Assembly: GCA_022818135.1 (NCBI GenBank)
Contig: JAFMSR010000018.1
Span: 37,901,734-37,965,733 of the forward strand
Reading direction: 5' to 3'
Source of the DNA: Saxidomus purpurata
Lineage: Eukaryota; Mollusca; Bivalvia; Venerida; Veneridae
DNA length: 64,000 nucleotides
Positions 35,521 to 48,959 of the stretch are shown here, in pieces; position 1 is the first letter of the stretch; the number at the start of each line of letters is the position of its first letter. The notes under the pieces are model-generated. The model worked only from the letters and a program-made list of their open reading frames with translations, did no database searches and was not told the origin of the DNA. The position numbers and the translations under genes are program-made.

Positions 35521-36573
35521 CCATACAAGTTTAGATTGAGAGGGGTTACATGGTTTCTATAGATATCACTATGTTATGTAACATTTGTTGTAGGACAGGA
35601 AGCATGTTTTGTGAGAAGCATACTACCGAGACAAGATTCAATCCTTAATTCCAAATTGACTCTCTGTCTAAGATAGATGTCTGAGTCGTGTGAGTCTTGA
35701 GAACAATTAATTAGAAAAATATATTAGTAAGATTATGTTCAGAATATATAAACTAGAACAACTAAAACAATTAAGTAAATTTTGCTGCATTTTTTTCAAA
35801 CATATTAACATCATTAAACATTGAGCAATATTAAGTTTCTCAAAACTGCTGAAGTTTATTTGTAAATTATCTCCCCTTACTCACTATAATGCATCGTATA
35901 GCAACATTCAATGTACATAAAAGACAGGGTTATGAATCATCCTCAGTGGTTGCAAGCTTTATATGAGTTCTGTTTGTCCTTTATATAAAAAGTTACCTTT
36001 TGTAATTGATTTTGTTCAAACTTGGACAGAGGTGATACAAGAGAAATCAGGGATATATTCAATGAACTTAAATAATATTCCCACTAAATTCACACTTCCA
36101 GTTCTGGTTGTATATAGAAATGTGTAATTATTGATCAGAATACAAATTTGGCTATATATTCTGATTCTATAATCAAGAAGAATTATTAACAAGCAGTCTG
36201 GAACTGCAGTAGGTCAATATAGGGGGCATGCTATTTGTTAAAATTTGCCACTGTCTACAAATTTCATGCATTTCTTAGGCCAATGGAGATTTATTACTTG
36301 ATACATATCCCTTTATTCCTATATAAATATATTTTAGTAGCCCCCTTCCACTTATTTAAACAAAAGCACTTTAGACGCTGTTATAGCAGTGTCTTACATA
36401 AGTTTTAGTACCAATTCAATACAGTAATTTATAGCTTATCAGAGGCATTTTAATAAATATTAATCTTTCTCAGTGAATTTATTTATTTCAAGCCTCTTGG
36501 CTCTCTGAACTCTGAGAGAACTGATGTAACTGTGCCATATACACAAGGAAACATGTAAACATAGCTGTAATTC
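35521..36573. other. No gene or repeat recognised
   Basis: AT-rich non-coding sequence with no supported exon. Confidence 0.45.
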
Positions 36574-36601
36574 TAACCCTAACCCTAAACCCTAACCCTA
36601 A
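36574..36601. repeat. Short interstitial telomere-type repeat
   Basis: About four and a half CCCTAA units with one extra A, the animal TTAGGG telomere repeat read on the C-rich strand. Too short to be a chromosome end; the flanks are ordinary unique sequence. Confidence 0.85.
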
Positions 36602-36748
36602 GTTCCTTTTGTTTGCCACAAAAAGCAATATTTCCAAATACTTAGGGATCCAAATAATTATCTACTGTGTTACTTTTTGGTACAACCAGAAATTCAATGG
36701 CAAGAGATGATGGCGGAAATGTATAGCCGCATCTTTCTATTCATAGCG

Positions 36749-39061
36749 CCCCTGCGAAATGAACTGTTACTGTTCATGAACAATTCATGAACCGTTCATG
36801 TCCACAATTCATGAAATATTCTTGAAATGGCTTGAACTGCAAATGAGACAAATCCTTGATCAGTTCTTAAAAATGATGTTCATGAACAGTTCTTCAAGTG
36901 ATCATGAATGTTTGAAAGACTTTTCAAGGACAAATGTCTTTAAACTCATCATGAACAGTTCATGAACTTTTCAAGGCAAACACTTTCCCTTCCTGTTCAT
37001 GAACAGTTCATGAACATTCTGGTTCATGAATGGTTCATGAACCATTTTCCTATATAATTTCAATGTCTCATTTTTACTTCAGGAACTGGTAATGGTTCAT
37101 GAACTGTTCATGAACTATTAAATTATAAAAATTACTACCAAAAGTTCTTAAAAAGGTAACTCAAGCGGTTCAAGAGATGCTGAACAGGAACAATTTAAAA
37201 CAGACCAACAAGTGGACAGACAACAATGCCAAAACAATCCACCAAGAGAGAGGAACAATGAACTTAATGCAAAGGCAATGAATTGTTCATGACTAGCTCA
37301 GATGACCAAAGCATGTTTTTGCAATAAGATAAAATTAATAAAATTATGTGAATTGTAATTAAGTAGTATGCAAAACAGAAGTTGATTTCATCACAATTTC
37401 CTAGTTTTCATGGTGACAAGTTTTGTATACCTTCATGTATTGCTAGACAAAAAACAATTAAAACCTGACTTGAACTAGCAGATGTGTGAACAAGGTCGTG
37501 AAAACTTAGACTTAGACCTGACACAATTTCTCTGTTAGGCCAGTGTTTTTTGATTTGTCGTTACTCGAACCTGCCGCCCCTATTTTTTCGTATTTTCAAA
37601 AAAAAAAAAAAAATTTTTTTTTTTTTTTTTCAAAATTTTAAAATCATGAAATTAGAGGTCCGTTTATACAATTGATAACGTCAAGAAGCTGCATTCGTCT
37701 AGTGAATTTTTTCAGACCGATTTGGGACCGAAATTCAGCCACATTCCCTTCCTAGCATGATGTATATTTCCCCCATTTTTGACAAAAAATCCCCTCAAAA
37801 TGAATGCTGACAAAAGTTTCTGATTAAATTAATCAAATGCTTGCCAAAATTGTTATAAAATGTAAGTTTCCATCAATAAAAACGTTTCATAATCACCTCT
37901 TGCAATTATTTGATACCTTACAGTTGAAATAGTCAGCCGAAAATCGCCGATTTTTCGTTTGTCATCTATTTTCGCGACCCCGTTTTTTTTTAATTTTACC
38001 AAAGAAAACAGTGTTCAGAAGACTCAAAAAAGATAAAAATAGATTTGTTTCATTTGTTTCAACAATAATGCCTGTTGTTAATAGTTTTGTTACTGACACC
38101 AATATTTTTATCTGAAAATTTAGTTATTTTTGAGTGCAATTTTGGGCCAAAAATCAGCCTCATTCCCCCCCTAAAATAATATATTTTATCCCCAAATGTT
38201 TTACAAAATATTACCCTCAGAATAGTGACAAAATGTTTTGACTTACCTAAAATGCTGATAAATGTTTTTGATTAATTTAATCAAATGTTGGCCAAATGTT
38301 TTATAAAAATGCAACTTCCCATCAATCAAAAAGTTTCAGAATCATTTATTGCAATCACTTGATACCTTCTCTATATAATTGGAAAGAGAATAATGTAATA
38401 AAAGTCAACAAATTTTCAAGGGTATTTTGCTCGGGGAGGGGGGTGTTCTTATGTCGGATTTTAGAAGAGAAAGCAGGTCCACGATGAAACAAAGTTTGTC
38501 ATGTATAAAAGTCTTTTTTTTTTTTTTTTTTTCCCTCCTCCGTACAGAGCTTTTTAATTTCAAACTTCGAGTAACAAGTAATAAAAAAATAATGGCCTTA
38601 TAGTCAAATGTTGTACATCTTGTAATTGTTCCCTTAAAAATTCAGAACAGAAATTAAACAATAATGCCACTTACTTTTGCCAGAAAAAGACAAAAAGCCA
38701 CTTACTTTTGAAAAAAAAACTTTCCTTTTCCATCAGAAAAATTCCCTCCAAAATGTTGGTGAACATAATATTTCCATGTTGTGAGATTTGTCAGTCCCAG
38801 TTCTTGAATAGTTCATGAACTGTTCATGAACACTTATGGTTCATGAAATGTTCTTGATTGTCCCATAACATCAGATCATGGATATTTCAAGAACTTTGTT
38901 TGATTCTTCAGTGGTTCATGAACTGTTCACGAACTCCATTTAAGAACAGTTCACATTCAAAAGTTCATGAACACCAATCAAGAACTTATCAAGTACAGTT
39001 CATGAACTGTTCTTGAAAGGCTTGAAATGTTCATGATTTCATGAACTTCATTTGGCAGGGG
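36749..39061. mobile_element. 2.3-kb inverted-repeat element with GTTCATGAAC palindrome clusters
   Basis: The left end CCCCTGCGAAATGAACTGTT and the right end, reverse-complemented CCCCTGCCAAATGAAGTTC, are terminal inverted repeats. Subterminal zones (36765-37130 and 38800-39045) are packed with GTTCATGAAC and near variants. The interior holds two related blocks of about 270 bp (37660-37925 and 38105-38375; shared AATGCTGA, TTAATCAAATG and TTTGATACCTT phrases) and poly-A/T runs at 37596-37632 and 38513-38533. No transposase frame exists. I could not recognise a target duplication, so the superfamily is open. Confidence 0.75.
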
Positions 39062-40172
39062 ATCTCGCTTGATTTCATTTTCTAAAATGAAAGTGTTGCG
39101 ACCAGCAAAAGCTGGAATATTACGTGTTCTGCAAGAAACTTCATGTACATCAAGGGTAAAAAGTACATGAACTTCAAAATTACATCAAGATAAGTTAAAA
39201 TTAGTGTAGATAAAGTGTGTTATAAAGTGTGTGATAAACTTTGGAAACTTTGTTAATTTAAAAACACAGGGATATGTGCAATATCTTGCAAAGACTTCTT
39301 GGTAAGCAAACAGTCAGTGCACGTAATGACTGTGGTAAAAACTAAAGCTCTAATATTGTTTGTACTTGTACTTTCAGTTGTACAAAATGTAGTTTCAATG
39401 AAAAGCTAGTTCAAACAAACGAGATGCAGATCAGATCTGATTGATGAAATTCTTTTCCCGAATCTTATGGGGGGCATTAAAATGTACATAGAGACACGCA
39501 ATTTGAGCTGCAGGGGAAAAATATATAAAACTGCTTCTTGCAGCTTAAGGCAGGAATTTATACAATGTATAGAAAAATCTGAATGTTTAAATATTTCTAT
39601 AGCAAATATAACTGTCATCTTATTTCTATTACAGCTTTATTTTTTAAAATGAACTTGTCCTTCTTCTCAATATGGACTATTCCATTTAATATATATAATT
39701 GTTCAAAGGGATGTTCACTGGAAAGTTACTAAATAAATAAGAAACAGTGCAGATCATGATCAGACTACGCGTAAAGGCAGAATAGGGTCATGAAACATGT
39801 TTTAGATAATTGGTTACGCGGTATTTCATAGAGAATCCAAAAAATATTGATTTTTTATTGGAAATCAACTTCAAGTTTTGTATATTACAAACTGAAAGAC
39901 TTTTATTTTGTAAGAAATAAGCGATAGCAAGTGTATACAATGCATGACCCTGATAAATTATTGACTTGTGAAAATATCGTACTAGAATAGTTTGTGACAA
40001 GAGACCTAAAGCATGTGAATTTGGATTTGAAAGAAAGATGCTGATATTTTTGAGAACCAAAAAAAGGCTTTAGTCAAGAAGTGACCTAAGTGAAAAATCA
40101 CGTCAGCATAGAACAATATGCAGGAAAGGGGGAGCACCATGTTTTTACTCTATCATTTTCTATTTTGATTTT
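39062..40172. other. Non-coding; one dispersed-repeat scrap
   Basis: At 39740-39790 GTGCAGATCATGATCAGAC and AAAGGCAGA match, in reverse, the repeat at 5825 and 18900. The 90-codon minus-strand frame at 39788-40060 has no supporting signal. Confidence 0.4.
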
Positions 40173-41317
40173 TAGCTCACCTGGCTATGCCAGGGTGAGC
40201 TTTTCTGATCGATGATTGTCCGTCGTCCGTCAACATTTTGATTCAAATGACATCTCCTCTGAAACCCCTAGGCCAATGTTGATAAAACTATGCAGGAATG
40301 TTCCTTGCATGAAGCTCTACCAAAATTGTTCAAAGAATTCCATTCCATGCAGAACTCTGGTTGCTAGGGCAACAAATAGGAAAAACTTTAAAAATCTTCT
40401 TCTCTGAAACCACAAGGCCTAGAGCTTAGATATTTGGCATGTAGCATTGTCTAGTGGACCTCTACCAAGATTGTTCAAATTATGACCCCCGGGTCAAAAT
40501 TGACCCCGCGCAGGTGGGCCCTTAGTTTTTGCATAGGAATATATAGGGAAAACTTTAAAAATCTTCTTCTCTGAAACCACAAGGCCTAGAGCTAAGATAT
40601 TTGGCACGTAGCATTGTCTAGTAGACCTCTACCAAGATTGTTCAAATTATGAGCCCCGGGTCAAAATTGACCCCGCACCGGGGGTCACTTAGTTTTGCAT
40701 AGGAATATATAGGAAAAACTTTAAAAATCTTCTTCTCTGAAACCACAAGGCCTAGAGCTTAGATATTTGGCATATAGCATTGGCTAGTGGACCTCTACCA
40801 AGATTGTTCAAATTATGAGCCCCGGATCAAAATTGACCCCGCACCGGGGGTCACTTAGTTTTACATAGGCTTATATAGTAAAAACTTCAAAAATCTTCTT
40901 CTCTGAAACCACAAGGCCTAGAGCTTAGATATTTGGCATGTAGCATTGGCTAGTGGACCTCTACCAATATTTTCCAAATTATGACCCCCGGGTCAAAATT
41001 GACCCCGCACCGGGGGTCACTTAGTTTTGCATAGGAATATATAGTAAAAACTTTAAAAATCTTCTTCTCTGAAACCACAAGGCCTAGAGCTTAGATATTT
41101 GGCATGTAGCATTGCCTAGTAGACCTCTTTAAAGTTTGTTCAAATTATGCCCCTGGGGTCAAAATTGACCTTGCCGGGGGGGAGGGGGGATCATTTGTTT
41201 TACAAAGGCGTATATAGGAAAACTTATTTGGTATATAACATTATCTAGTGATCTTCCACCAGGCAAGTGGACTTGTACCAAGGTGAGCGATATAGGGCCA
41301 TCTTGGCCCTCTTGTTT
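40173..41317 (+). mobile_element. AGCTCACC-class Helentron-like element with 166-bp modules, both ends intact
   Basis: The 5' AGCTCACCTGGC, TAT and GCCAGGGTGAGCT form a strong hairpin at 40174-40201, followed by GTCCGTCGTCCGTC. Five modules follow, marked by CACAAGGCCTAGAGC at 40411, 40578, 40744, 40910 and 41076, so spaced 166-167 bp. The 3' side has CCAAGGTGAGCG, inverted to the 5' end, a hairpin AGGGCC/GGCCCT and CTCTTGTTTA. Modules are very similar to each other, suggesting recent amplification or homogenisation. No protein. Confidence 0.8.
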
Positions 41318-41817
41318 AGATTTTATTCAAACTTGGTAAATAATTTATGTTATGCATATTGAGTAGAGTTGGCTTGATTCTTTATAATCATGGTCAGATG
41401 TCCTGAGTTTTCTGAAAGTGATGAGCTAAAAGATGAAAATGTAACTAAATAGGGGATTCTGCTCAAACTTTGTCAGGATTTATTTGAAATTAAATGGTAT
41501 TAATCAATTAAACACTACACTAACCATTATTGCTTTTTATATATAAAATTATACTGTAATACCATATTAGTCAATTATAGGTTTCAGAAAAAGGTTCTGA
41601 TTTCAGATGTCTGTACTGTTAATAAGTTTTAGATTTATCTGTTCATATTACAATAGAGTGGTGTCTATCAGACAGTTCCCTCCCTGATTTATAGTTGATA
41701 AAGTTAATAAGAATTGCAATAAAACAGAGGTGATAAATGTTTCCTTGGTTACAGAGAATGACTTAATTAAAGGTTAAAGAAGATTGCTCTCTCAGATTAC
41801 TGTGGCATTTCTAATTT
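41318..41817. other. No gene recognised
   Basis: AT-rich non-coding sequence. Confidence 0.4.
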
Positions 41818-42138
41818 GAAATAATTACATGAAAGTGGTCTTTAAGTTGAAAGCCCCTGATTGCAATTTTTACATGTGATTGTAGAACCTTCTTTAAAGG
41901 CACACATTACTCCAGAAAGGCAACTCATATAACCTTCTTTTAGCACATCTTTCTCTACAAAGGCAATATAATAATTGTGTAATAGTTGTGAAATAATTAC
42001 ATGAAAGTGGTCTTTAAGTTGAAAGCCCCTGATTGCAATTTTTACATGTGATTGTAGAACCTTCTTTAAAGGCACACATTACTCCAGAAAGGCAACTCAT
42101 ATAACCTTCTTTGAGCACACATTTCTCTACAAAGGCAA
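41818..42138. repeat. 172-bp tandem duplication
   Basis: GAAATAATTACATGAAAGTG begins at 41818 and again at 41990, and the two copies are nearly identical for about 145 bp before diverging after CTCTACAAAGGCAA. A minus-strand open frame spans both copies only because it repeats. Confidence 0.9.
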
Positions 42139-43500
42139 AATATTGTCGAACACTCTAGAGTTACTTGCCCTTGATTTCAGACATTAATTTTGTACTACTT
42201 TGACGTAACGTTAAATCTTATTTGGCTGCAAATGACTCTATCTTTACATTGAAACTTGTTAGACTAATGATCAGCGTGTGACTGATGGCATCTGTGACAT
42301 TCCTGAGTTATTTCCCTTTATTTTCAATTTTCTAAAGAGCATTTCTAGGCTTTAAAAATATCAAGTCACTACAATAATAAATCTAAAAGTATTACTGCAG
42401 ACTTTAAAGATATAGAAGTACTGTATGTTATACTAACTGATCCCTCTGAGAGCAGGGGTATTAATCACCTTCAGTGACAGCTCTGACTTAATATGTTTTT
42501 ACAGAAAAGAAAGAAATATCAAGTGTATGTCTAAGGGAACTGTCATTTTGTCTAGTGATAAGGAGATATTGGCAGTTTTCTAGGCAACTTCAAGTGTACT
42601 GGGTCAGGGCATCTGTAATGAAAGCACAAACTGTTCTGTTAAATGAGACTATCAAATGATCAGGCCTGCCCTAGACACAATAGTGTACCTAATTGAGGAG
42701 AAAATCAGTAACTCTTTATGGGACAACAAAACTTTTTGTCTGCCACAGACACAGAAAAACATGCAGTCTGGTTTAGTGCCTGTAAATAATTTGCTAAGAA
42801 TTGTTTGTTCAGATAAATTGATGCTTCATCTTAATGGAGGCCAATGCAATATTAATAGAAATTTGAAATTATCAAGTGCAGTTCAAGGAAATATGCTGTC
42901 AAACCTTATGATAAAGACTACCTTCCAATAAAGACCACCTCTGAAATAAAGGTCACTGGGAACAAAGCAGAGTTCAATTCATGGTATAGAAACAGCTGAC
43001 AAAAAAGACCAACCATGCTCTTGTCTTATATTCAATTTTCCAACCTTCCAAATTTTAGAACAACATTATTTCTTTTCCGCTCACAGTTACATTCTCTCGC
43101 AGAGTTGTAATATTACGCAGTGGCAGAAAGTTATTGTAGCATAAATGGTTGTAATAAAGTTAATATTTTAGTTAAATTGAAATAAAATTCCCAGTTGATT
43201 TAATTTCATTAGCAGAAGATTTATGGGTACAATTTGTTGATGATATGTTTCCTGTGTGAAATAATTAAAACACTGTGTTCACATGATAAAATCCCCACTG
43301 AGTACAATTTGAGATTCTGCTTTCAGCAGTATTGGCATAAAGTATAGATTTTGAAATATTTTGCGATTATTTAAGTTATTTAGGACAATCATGATTGCAG
43401 GTCGTACTAGGTACGACTAAGGGGCTATGATCTCTCCTTTAATTTACTGATGTGAATTTTTAAAGCTTGCATTTGAAATGTGTGTTAACTATATAGGCAA
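42139..43500. other. Non-coding; one element 3' end at 42452-42487
   Basis: GCAGGGGTATTAATCACC followed by TTCAGTGACAGCTCTGAC matches the 3' end of the TATACCCCC element at 7505-7540. The rest shows no supported feature; the 91-codon frame at 42656-42931 lacks splice or conservation cues. Confidence 0.45.
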
Positions 43501-43690
43501 GGGGAGCAGTGGTGTAGAGGTTAAGGTGTCGTTTGCTCATCCCGGAGGTTGCGGGTTCGAGCCCCAATGGGGTCACGACCGTATTTCCTCATATGACACC
43601 AGTACTGGTTTTTCCAGGAAGTGGACTCAGGAGTGACTACTGTTGAAGCTGCAAGCTTTCTTAACAATTGAGCTAAAAAAATTAGAATAA
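43501..43690 (+). repeat. tRNA-derived SINE (family 1), full length
   Basis: GGGGAGCAGTGGTGTAGAGG, box B GGGTTCGAGCCCC, the body with CTCATATGACACCAGTACTG, AGGAAGTGGACT and a tail with AGCTAAAAAAATTAG. It is the best-preserved family 1 copy. Confidence 0.88.
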
Positions 43691-44452
43691 AACTATTATA
43701 AATCTTTGTGAAAGAATTTTCAGACATGCACATACATTACAAAGGGTTAATAAGGCTCAATGGCAAGACACACAGTATTTGGTCACATTAAGCACTATTT
43801 TGACAACTTGAAATCTAGAAATGCTCAGATGAGCGACTTTGGACCAAGTTGGCCGTCTTTATGTTGGTAGCTGCACCTGCCAATAGGCCTATAGTGCCTG
43901 CAGTTGCACAGGTTGGAAAAGTATAATTGTGGTTTGAATAATTAATGATTTTCACCCTCTGATACTGTACAGGCTATAGCACTAATGTGCATTCAGATTT
44001 TCACCCTGTATTCTTCACTTTGTAAGGTGACATGCAAATTTCCCTGTCAGTGGTAAATCTTGAGCTTTATTTTCTTACAGTTTTCATTCTTTTGTCTCTT
44101 ATTGTTTGAGAAGCTTGAAGAAAAGACAGACCTATTTTTAGGGTCCTCAGACTGACACCTTATAATGCAGGACCAAGTTATCATGATCTTTACTATTATC
44201 AATCCCAATGACATCTCCCCTTGTAATGTTCAGTGAGGTTTAAAATGTCTGGAAGTATAGCCCTTTGTACTCCCATGTAAACCTTTCCCATAATTGTCAT
44301 TCTAAAACAGGATTTGCTTCTAAACAGGAGAACTGGATGTGCAGGACTGGTCTTGTCTGTAATCTGTTTTGTTTATATTTCAGAAACAGACTTTGCTCCC
44401 AAACAGATATATTTGCCAGACAGTAATTAAGTGCTGTGTTTAAATGTCTCTA
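43691..44452. other. Non-coding; element 3' end near 43825-43860
   Basis: GATGAGCGACTTTGGACCAA and GTTGGCCGTCTTTATG is a 3' end of an AGCTCACC-class element without recognisable modules. Position 44420-44429 holds ACAGTAATTA, also present at the end of the duplicated unit downstream. Confidence 0.45.
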
Positions 44453-44984
44453 AGTTACAGTTTTTGTTGTTTTTACATAGAACTTTCACTAATTTTGTGA
44501 ATTAAAATTGGAGCTGGTCTTGGAATTAGGAGACTAGAAATGTCTTCTGGTTTTTTTCTTCGATTTTTCTGCTCTTTTTTTGTTACAAGGTGAAATAACA
44601 TTACCGAGCTGTCTGAGATGAAGAGTGACATCTGTTATCGGAGAAGGTGTATCAGTTAATGGGTGTAGAAACTCATTATTGCATTTATTTGACTTAATTT
44701 AGCAGCAATAAAAGCTTCTGTAAAAGGAATCAGTTGTGAGTGGGAATACAAGAAGCTGTTAGAATATTGTCTTGGTGATACAGTTACTGATAACAAGAAT
44801 GAGACATGTGCACCATTTATGTGTTGCTGGTTTCAATAACATACGCATCTTGTGAATCAGTTGTGAGTGGCAATACAAGGAGCTGTTAACTAGAATATTG
44901 TTACTGATAATAAGAATGAAACATATGAACCATTTACATGTTGTTGGTTGTCCATTTATATAAGAACATCTGAGCATATGCTAA

Positions 44985-46020
44985 GGTTGAGCTTTTGTGA
45001 TCACCTGCCATCCCATGTCAGATGTCCGTCGTCTGGTGTCTGTTAACATTTTACTTCAAATGACATCTTCTCCAAAACCACATGATGGATGTTTATTATA
45101 TTTGGTGTTGATGATCCTTGAGCCAAGTGAGAAAACTAGTAGCTCCTGACATTTGTGAAGTGTTGGAGTAGTCTCCCTTTCTAAGATTTGTAGCATCATG
45201 TGTACATGCTTATGTAATTCTTTTTTTTATACAGGGCATGTGTCCTGAGATTGATTATTGGAAAATTACCATGTAACTTTATGTCATGCTAAAATTAGAC
45301 AATTTTGTCAAGATTTCCTCAGCCATTATTAGATATTAGATAAGTTATGAGCTTTGGGGAACCTTGGAGAAGTGTGTTTACATTTCTCTGTTGTACTGAT
45401 ATAATTCAGGAGTTAGCTTGGTGAAAATAAAAACATGAGAATTTTTGGGAAAATGTAAACATCTGAGGATGATAAATCTGAAAATTTAAGATAATAAATT
45501 TATAAAGAGAAGTGCATATAATAAATGTTATAAATGTTATATTTCATTTCAATTAAGGCGCTTTATGAATTTTAGAATCTTGGTTAAGTTTTTCATAACA
45601 GTTCATTTCTTGACTTGACCATTTGAGATATTACTTTAAAAGCTGGAATACCTCTTGACCATCATGACCCCCACATGTAGGTAAAGGAAGGTAACTCTGT
45701 TAAGCGTTTTCTTTGAATTATGGTCCTTTTTTATTTAGAATATCAGTTAAGTTTTTCGTACCAGTCCACTTTTTGACATGACCATTTGAGGTATTTCATT
45801 TAAAGTTAGTATATACTTGTTAACCATCATGACCCCCACATGTAAGCAACAGAGATACCTCTGTCAAAAATGTAAAATATTAATTTGAAACGTGGCTGTA
45901 GTTGTCAGGAGTATCGAACAATTAATTGAGGTAACAGTTGACTTAGTATCTTGCTACTTTATTGGCTAGCACCTAGAATAGTCAAGCACACAGTCTTACG
46001 GACAACTCCAGATTTGTCTA
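44985..46020 (+). mobile_element. Fragments of hairpin elements in unit A
   Basis: At 44985-45190, AAGGTTGAGCTTTTGTGATC, GTCCGTCGTCTGGTG and CAAATGACATCTTCTCC match the 5' part of the AGCTCACC class. At 45570-46020, TTGGTTAAGTTTTTC, TTTGAGATATTAC and CACACAGTCTTACGGACAAC match the modules and 3' end of the AGCTCGACTT class. Both are truncated. Counterparts in unit B are at 52495-52700 and 53071-53530. Confidence 0.55.
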
Positions 46021-46767
46021 CAAATAAAGATTAACATCTTATAAACATAAGTTTTATTGGCATAACTTATGATATAATGACCATGTGATAATGTCACATT
46101 ATGACCTCATTTAGTTTTCATAGAACTTAATACCCGGCTGCAACCGCAATTTCTTTTAACATCTATGACTTACATCAGTATGCATATCAATGGGCATGCA
46201 ATATTTAGTGGCTGAAGCATAATATTCATCATTAAACTGTTTATATTTAGGTTGCTATATTAAGAACAGTCAATTTTTGATGGAGGAATAATTGCAAAGG
46301 CATTCAGCCACAGTGTAAAAACCCACTATGATTTTGTAAGCTGAAGAAAATGTTTCATCTTACTTTTCCCAAATGGCCTCATGGCAATTTGTGATGATTT
46401 TCATATTCTATCTCTAATGTTCTTACAGTCAATATGACCACAGAAAACATCTCATTTTTCATCTCTCTAAAGTATTCTAAGAGACAGCTACCGTTTTATG
46501 AAATTTCAGTAAGTTACACAAATGTCATGTGGGCATTAGATTTATTTATTTATTCCCTTCATTACAAAACTTTGACACATCTTTATAATGTGTTTACATT
46601 GCTAAAACTCTGTGATTAAATTTCATTGATGTTTTACAGTCCAGAGGATAGCTGGAGGTAGAACTTGGAAAACATTTAATATGGCTTTGATATGAACATG
46701 CCTCTTTCTGAATTGATTGACACATAGAGATTGAACTTTTTTTTCAAGCAAAAGCAAACATTCCATT

Positions 46768-47936
46768 TTTAGCTCACCAAGGCACAAAGTGCTCAACTTG
46801 AGCTTTAGTGTTTGCTTGGTGTCCTTCGTCTGTCTGTCTGTCTTTCATCTATCCACACTTAACCTTGTGTTATAATGCAATAAAGGCTGCATTTTTCACT
46901 GGATCTTGAACATGAAACTAGGTCAGAATGACTGCCATGGTGAAATCTAGGTCGAAGTCGAAGAAATTATGTCATCTTCAGTCAAAAACTAGGTCACCAG
47001 GTCAGTTCATAGAAACACTTTGTGTATTCGATAGAGGCTGCATATTTTAATTGAAATGAATGAATCTTTCAAATTGTAAGATTTTGTCTTAATTAGTTCT
47101 AGGTCGTGTTTGAATATAGATCATCTTGGGTCAAAAACTAGGTCATCTGGTGATTTTATAGAAAGACTTTGTGTATACATAAAAGAGGCTTAAATTTTCT
47201 TTGGATCATGAAACTTTGTCAGAATGAGTATCTTGATGAAATCTAGGTCAAGTCTGAAAATGGGTCATTTTGGACCAAAAACCAGGTCACCAGTTCAAAT
47301 TATAGATGAACACTGTGCATGCCATAGAGGCTGTAATGTTCTGCAACTAATAACACGTTAAAGAGACCTCTGTAGAGGTTTTAGTTAAAATACAGAATGA
47401 GTTCTGTCATGAAAGTCAGTGTCTCTTTCTCTCAGATTCAGAATGAAAATTAAGTTGTTTGCCTGTTTTATATGTATTTATATTCTAGTTTTATATTCTT
47501 CAGAGGCAAAGATTTCATTAGCAGTCTGAGCTTTCCCATATAGAATGTCTTAAAGACAGATTTGTCTGTATTCTTATGAATACGTCCATAGATATATCAT
47601 GATTAAAGATGCATATTTGTGCACAGTGGTAGAGGAAGTTGATACAAATTTAACCGATTCTGATTGATCCGTAATCTGCTACAGTTTTGTGGCATGTTAT
47701 GCCATAAGACATAAGTTAGTTCTGGGAATAGTTTCCTAATTAGTTTTGTGCTGTTTTTTGCTCCTTTTGTGTTTGGCACATTTGTGACTTTATAACACAG
47801 GCGGTTGAATTAGAAGGTGGTTGATACTGTAATGTGTTAAACCTATTTGGTATATAACATTATCTAATGATCTTCCCCCAGGCAAGTGTACTTGTACCAA
47901 AGTGAGCAATATAGGACCATCTTGGCCATCTTGTTC
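46768..47936 (+). mobile_element. AGCTCACC-class element in unit A
   Basis: It opens TTTTTAGCTCACCAAGGCAC, has GTCTGTCTGTCTGTC, then modules with CTAGGTCGAAGTCGAAG, AAAACTAGGTCACC and CATGAAACTTTGTCAG. It ends CCAAAGTGAGCAATATAGGA, CCATCTTGGCC and ATCTTGTT. The same element is at 54265-55431 in unit B, so it was present before the duplication. Confidence 0.7.
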
Positions 47937-48959
47937 ACTCAACTAATCTATTAATAAATAAGTGCAGTAAGCCCTATAGGTTGAACATCTGTATCGCCTA
48001 TTTTGTTTACATAAATGTTCTGGTTTTCTGTCTCTGAATAATGATTTGGCAGCATATGCAACCATCATGTAGTTAGTGCAACAAGTAAATTTGGGTTCTT
48101 TGTTACCAGATGTCTCTTATACACAAGTCAATTCCATAGAATATTTTATCCCCCTTATATATTTGGCAATTAAGGGTTAGATTGTCCCTCACACTTCAAA
48201 GTAAAAAAAAAAAATTTTGACATTTAATTAATTTTGTGACTATATAACATTAAAGTAACTATATAAGTATACATAAAATTGAAATGTGATAAAAATTGAA
48301 ATAGTAACCATCTCCTTTGTATCTTTTATTAAACATTAGTTTGAGACCAATTCAAGGAAACAGAATTGACTGTGTCACTGTGTTTGTGACAACTGTCACA
48401 AAAATTCTTCTATAACTTATTTAACTGTATCTAAAGATATTAAATTCCCTGGAGCACAATTACAAGTAGTTGATATTTTTTCAAGAAAGATGTTTTACTG
48501 GCTGAAATGACCTTAATTTATTTGTACAAAAATATTCCTAACATTGCTTTTTAAATTGATAAGTACATGTTAGAAATATAGCACACTATTTTTTCCATTA
48601 ATATTGCATAAACATTATAAATCTTTTTGGTTACGAAACAACTAGAATACAAAAGAAAGGCATATGCCAACATCGTTTTACGGTGTGAATACAGTACATG
48701 GTTCTGTCATTATCTTAGTCAGTATATTTACATTTCTGTATCAGTATAAATTCAAAGTTATCCTGAGACTTTAAATGGGAAGAGTTTCACTCTTAGAATG
48801 AGGTTAAAAGGTAACCATTCTAGGAGAGGTAGCATGTCTATTTTGATAGGGTAAGTTCCATTTTATGGCGTCAGTGTCTTAATTGGGAAAGATGCATTAA
48901 ACATTCAGTAGCTCTAATTACCCATCCTTGAGAGCATCAAAAAGATAAATGACATGTAT

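Noticed and set aside
36574..36601. Chromosome end
   Set aside because: Only about four units, with normal sequence on both sides.
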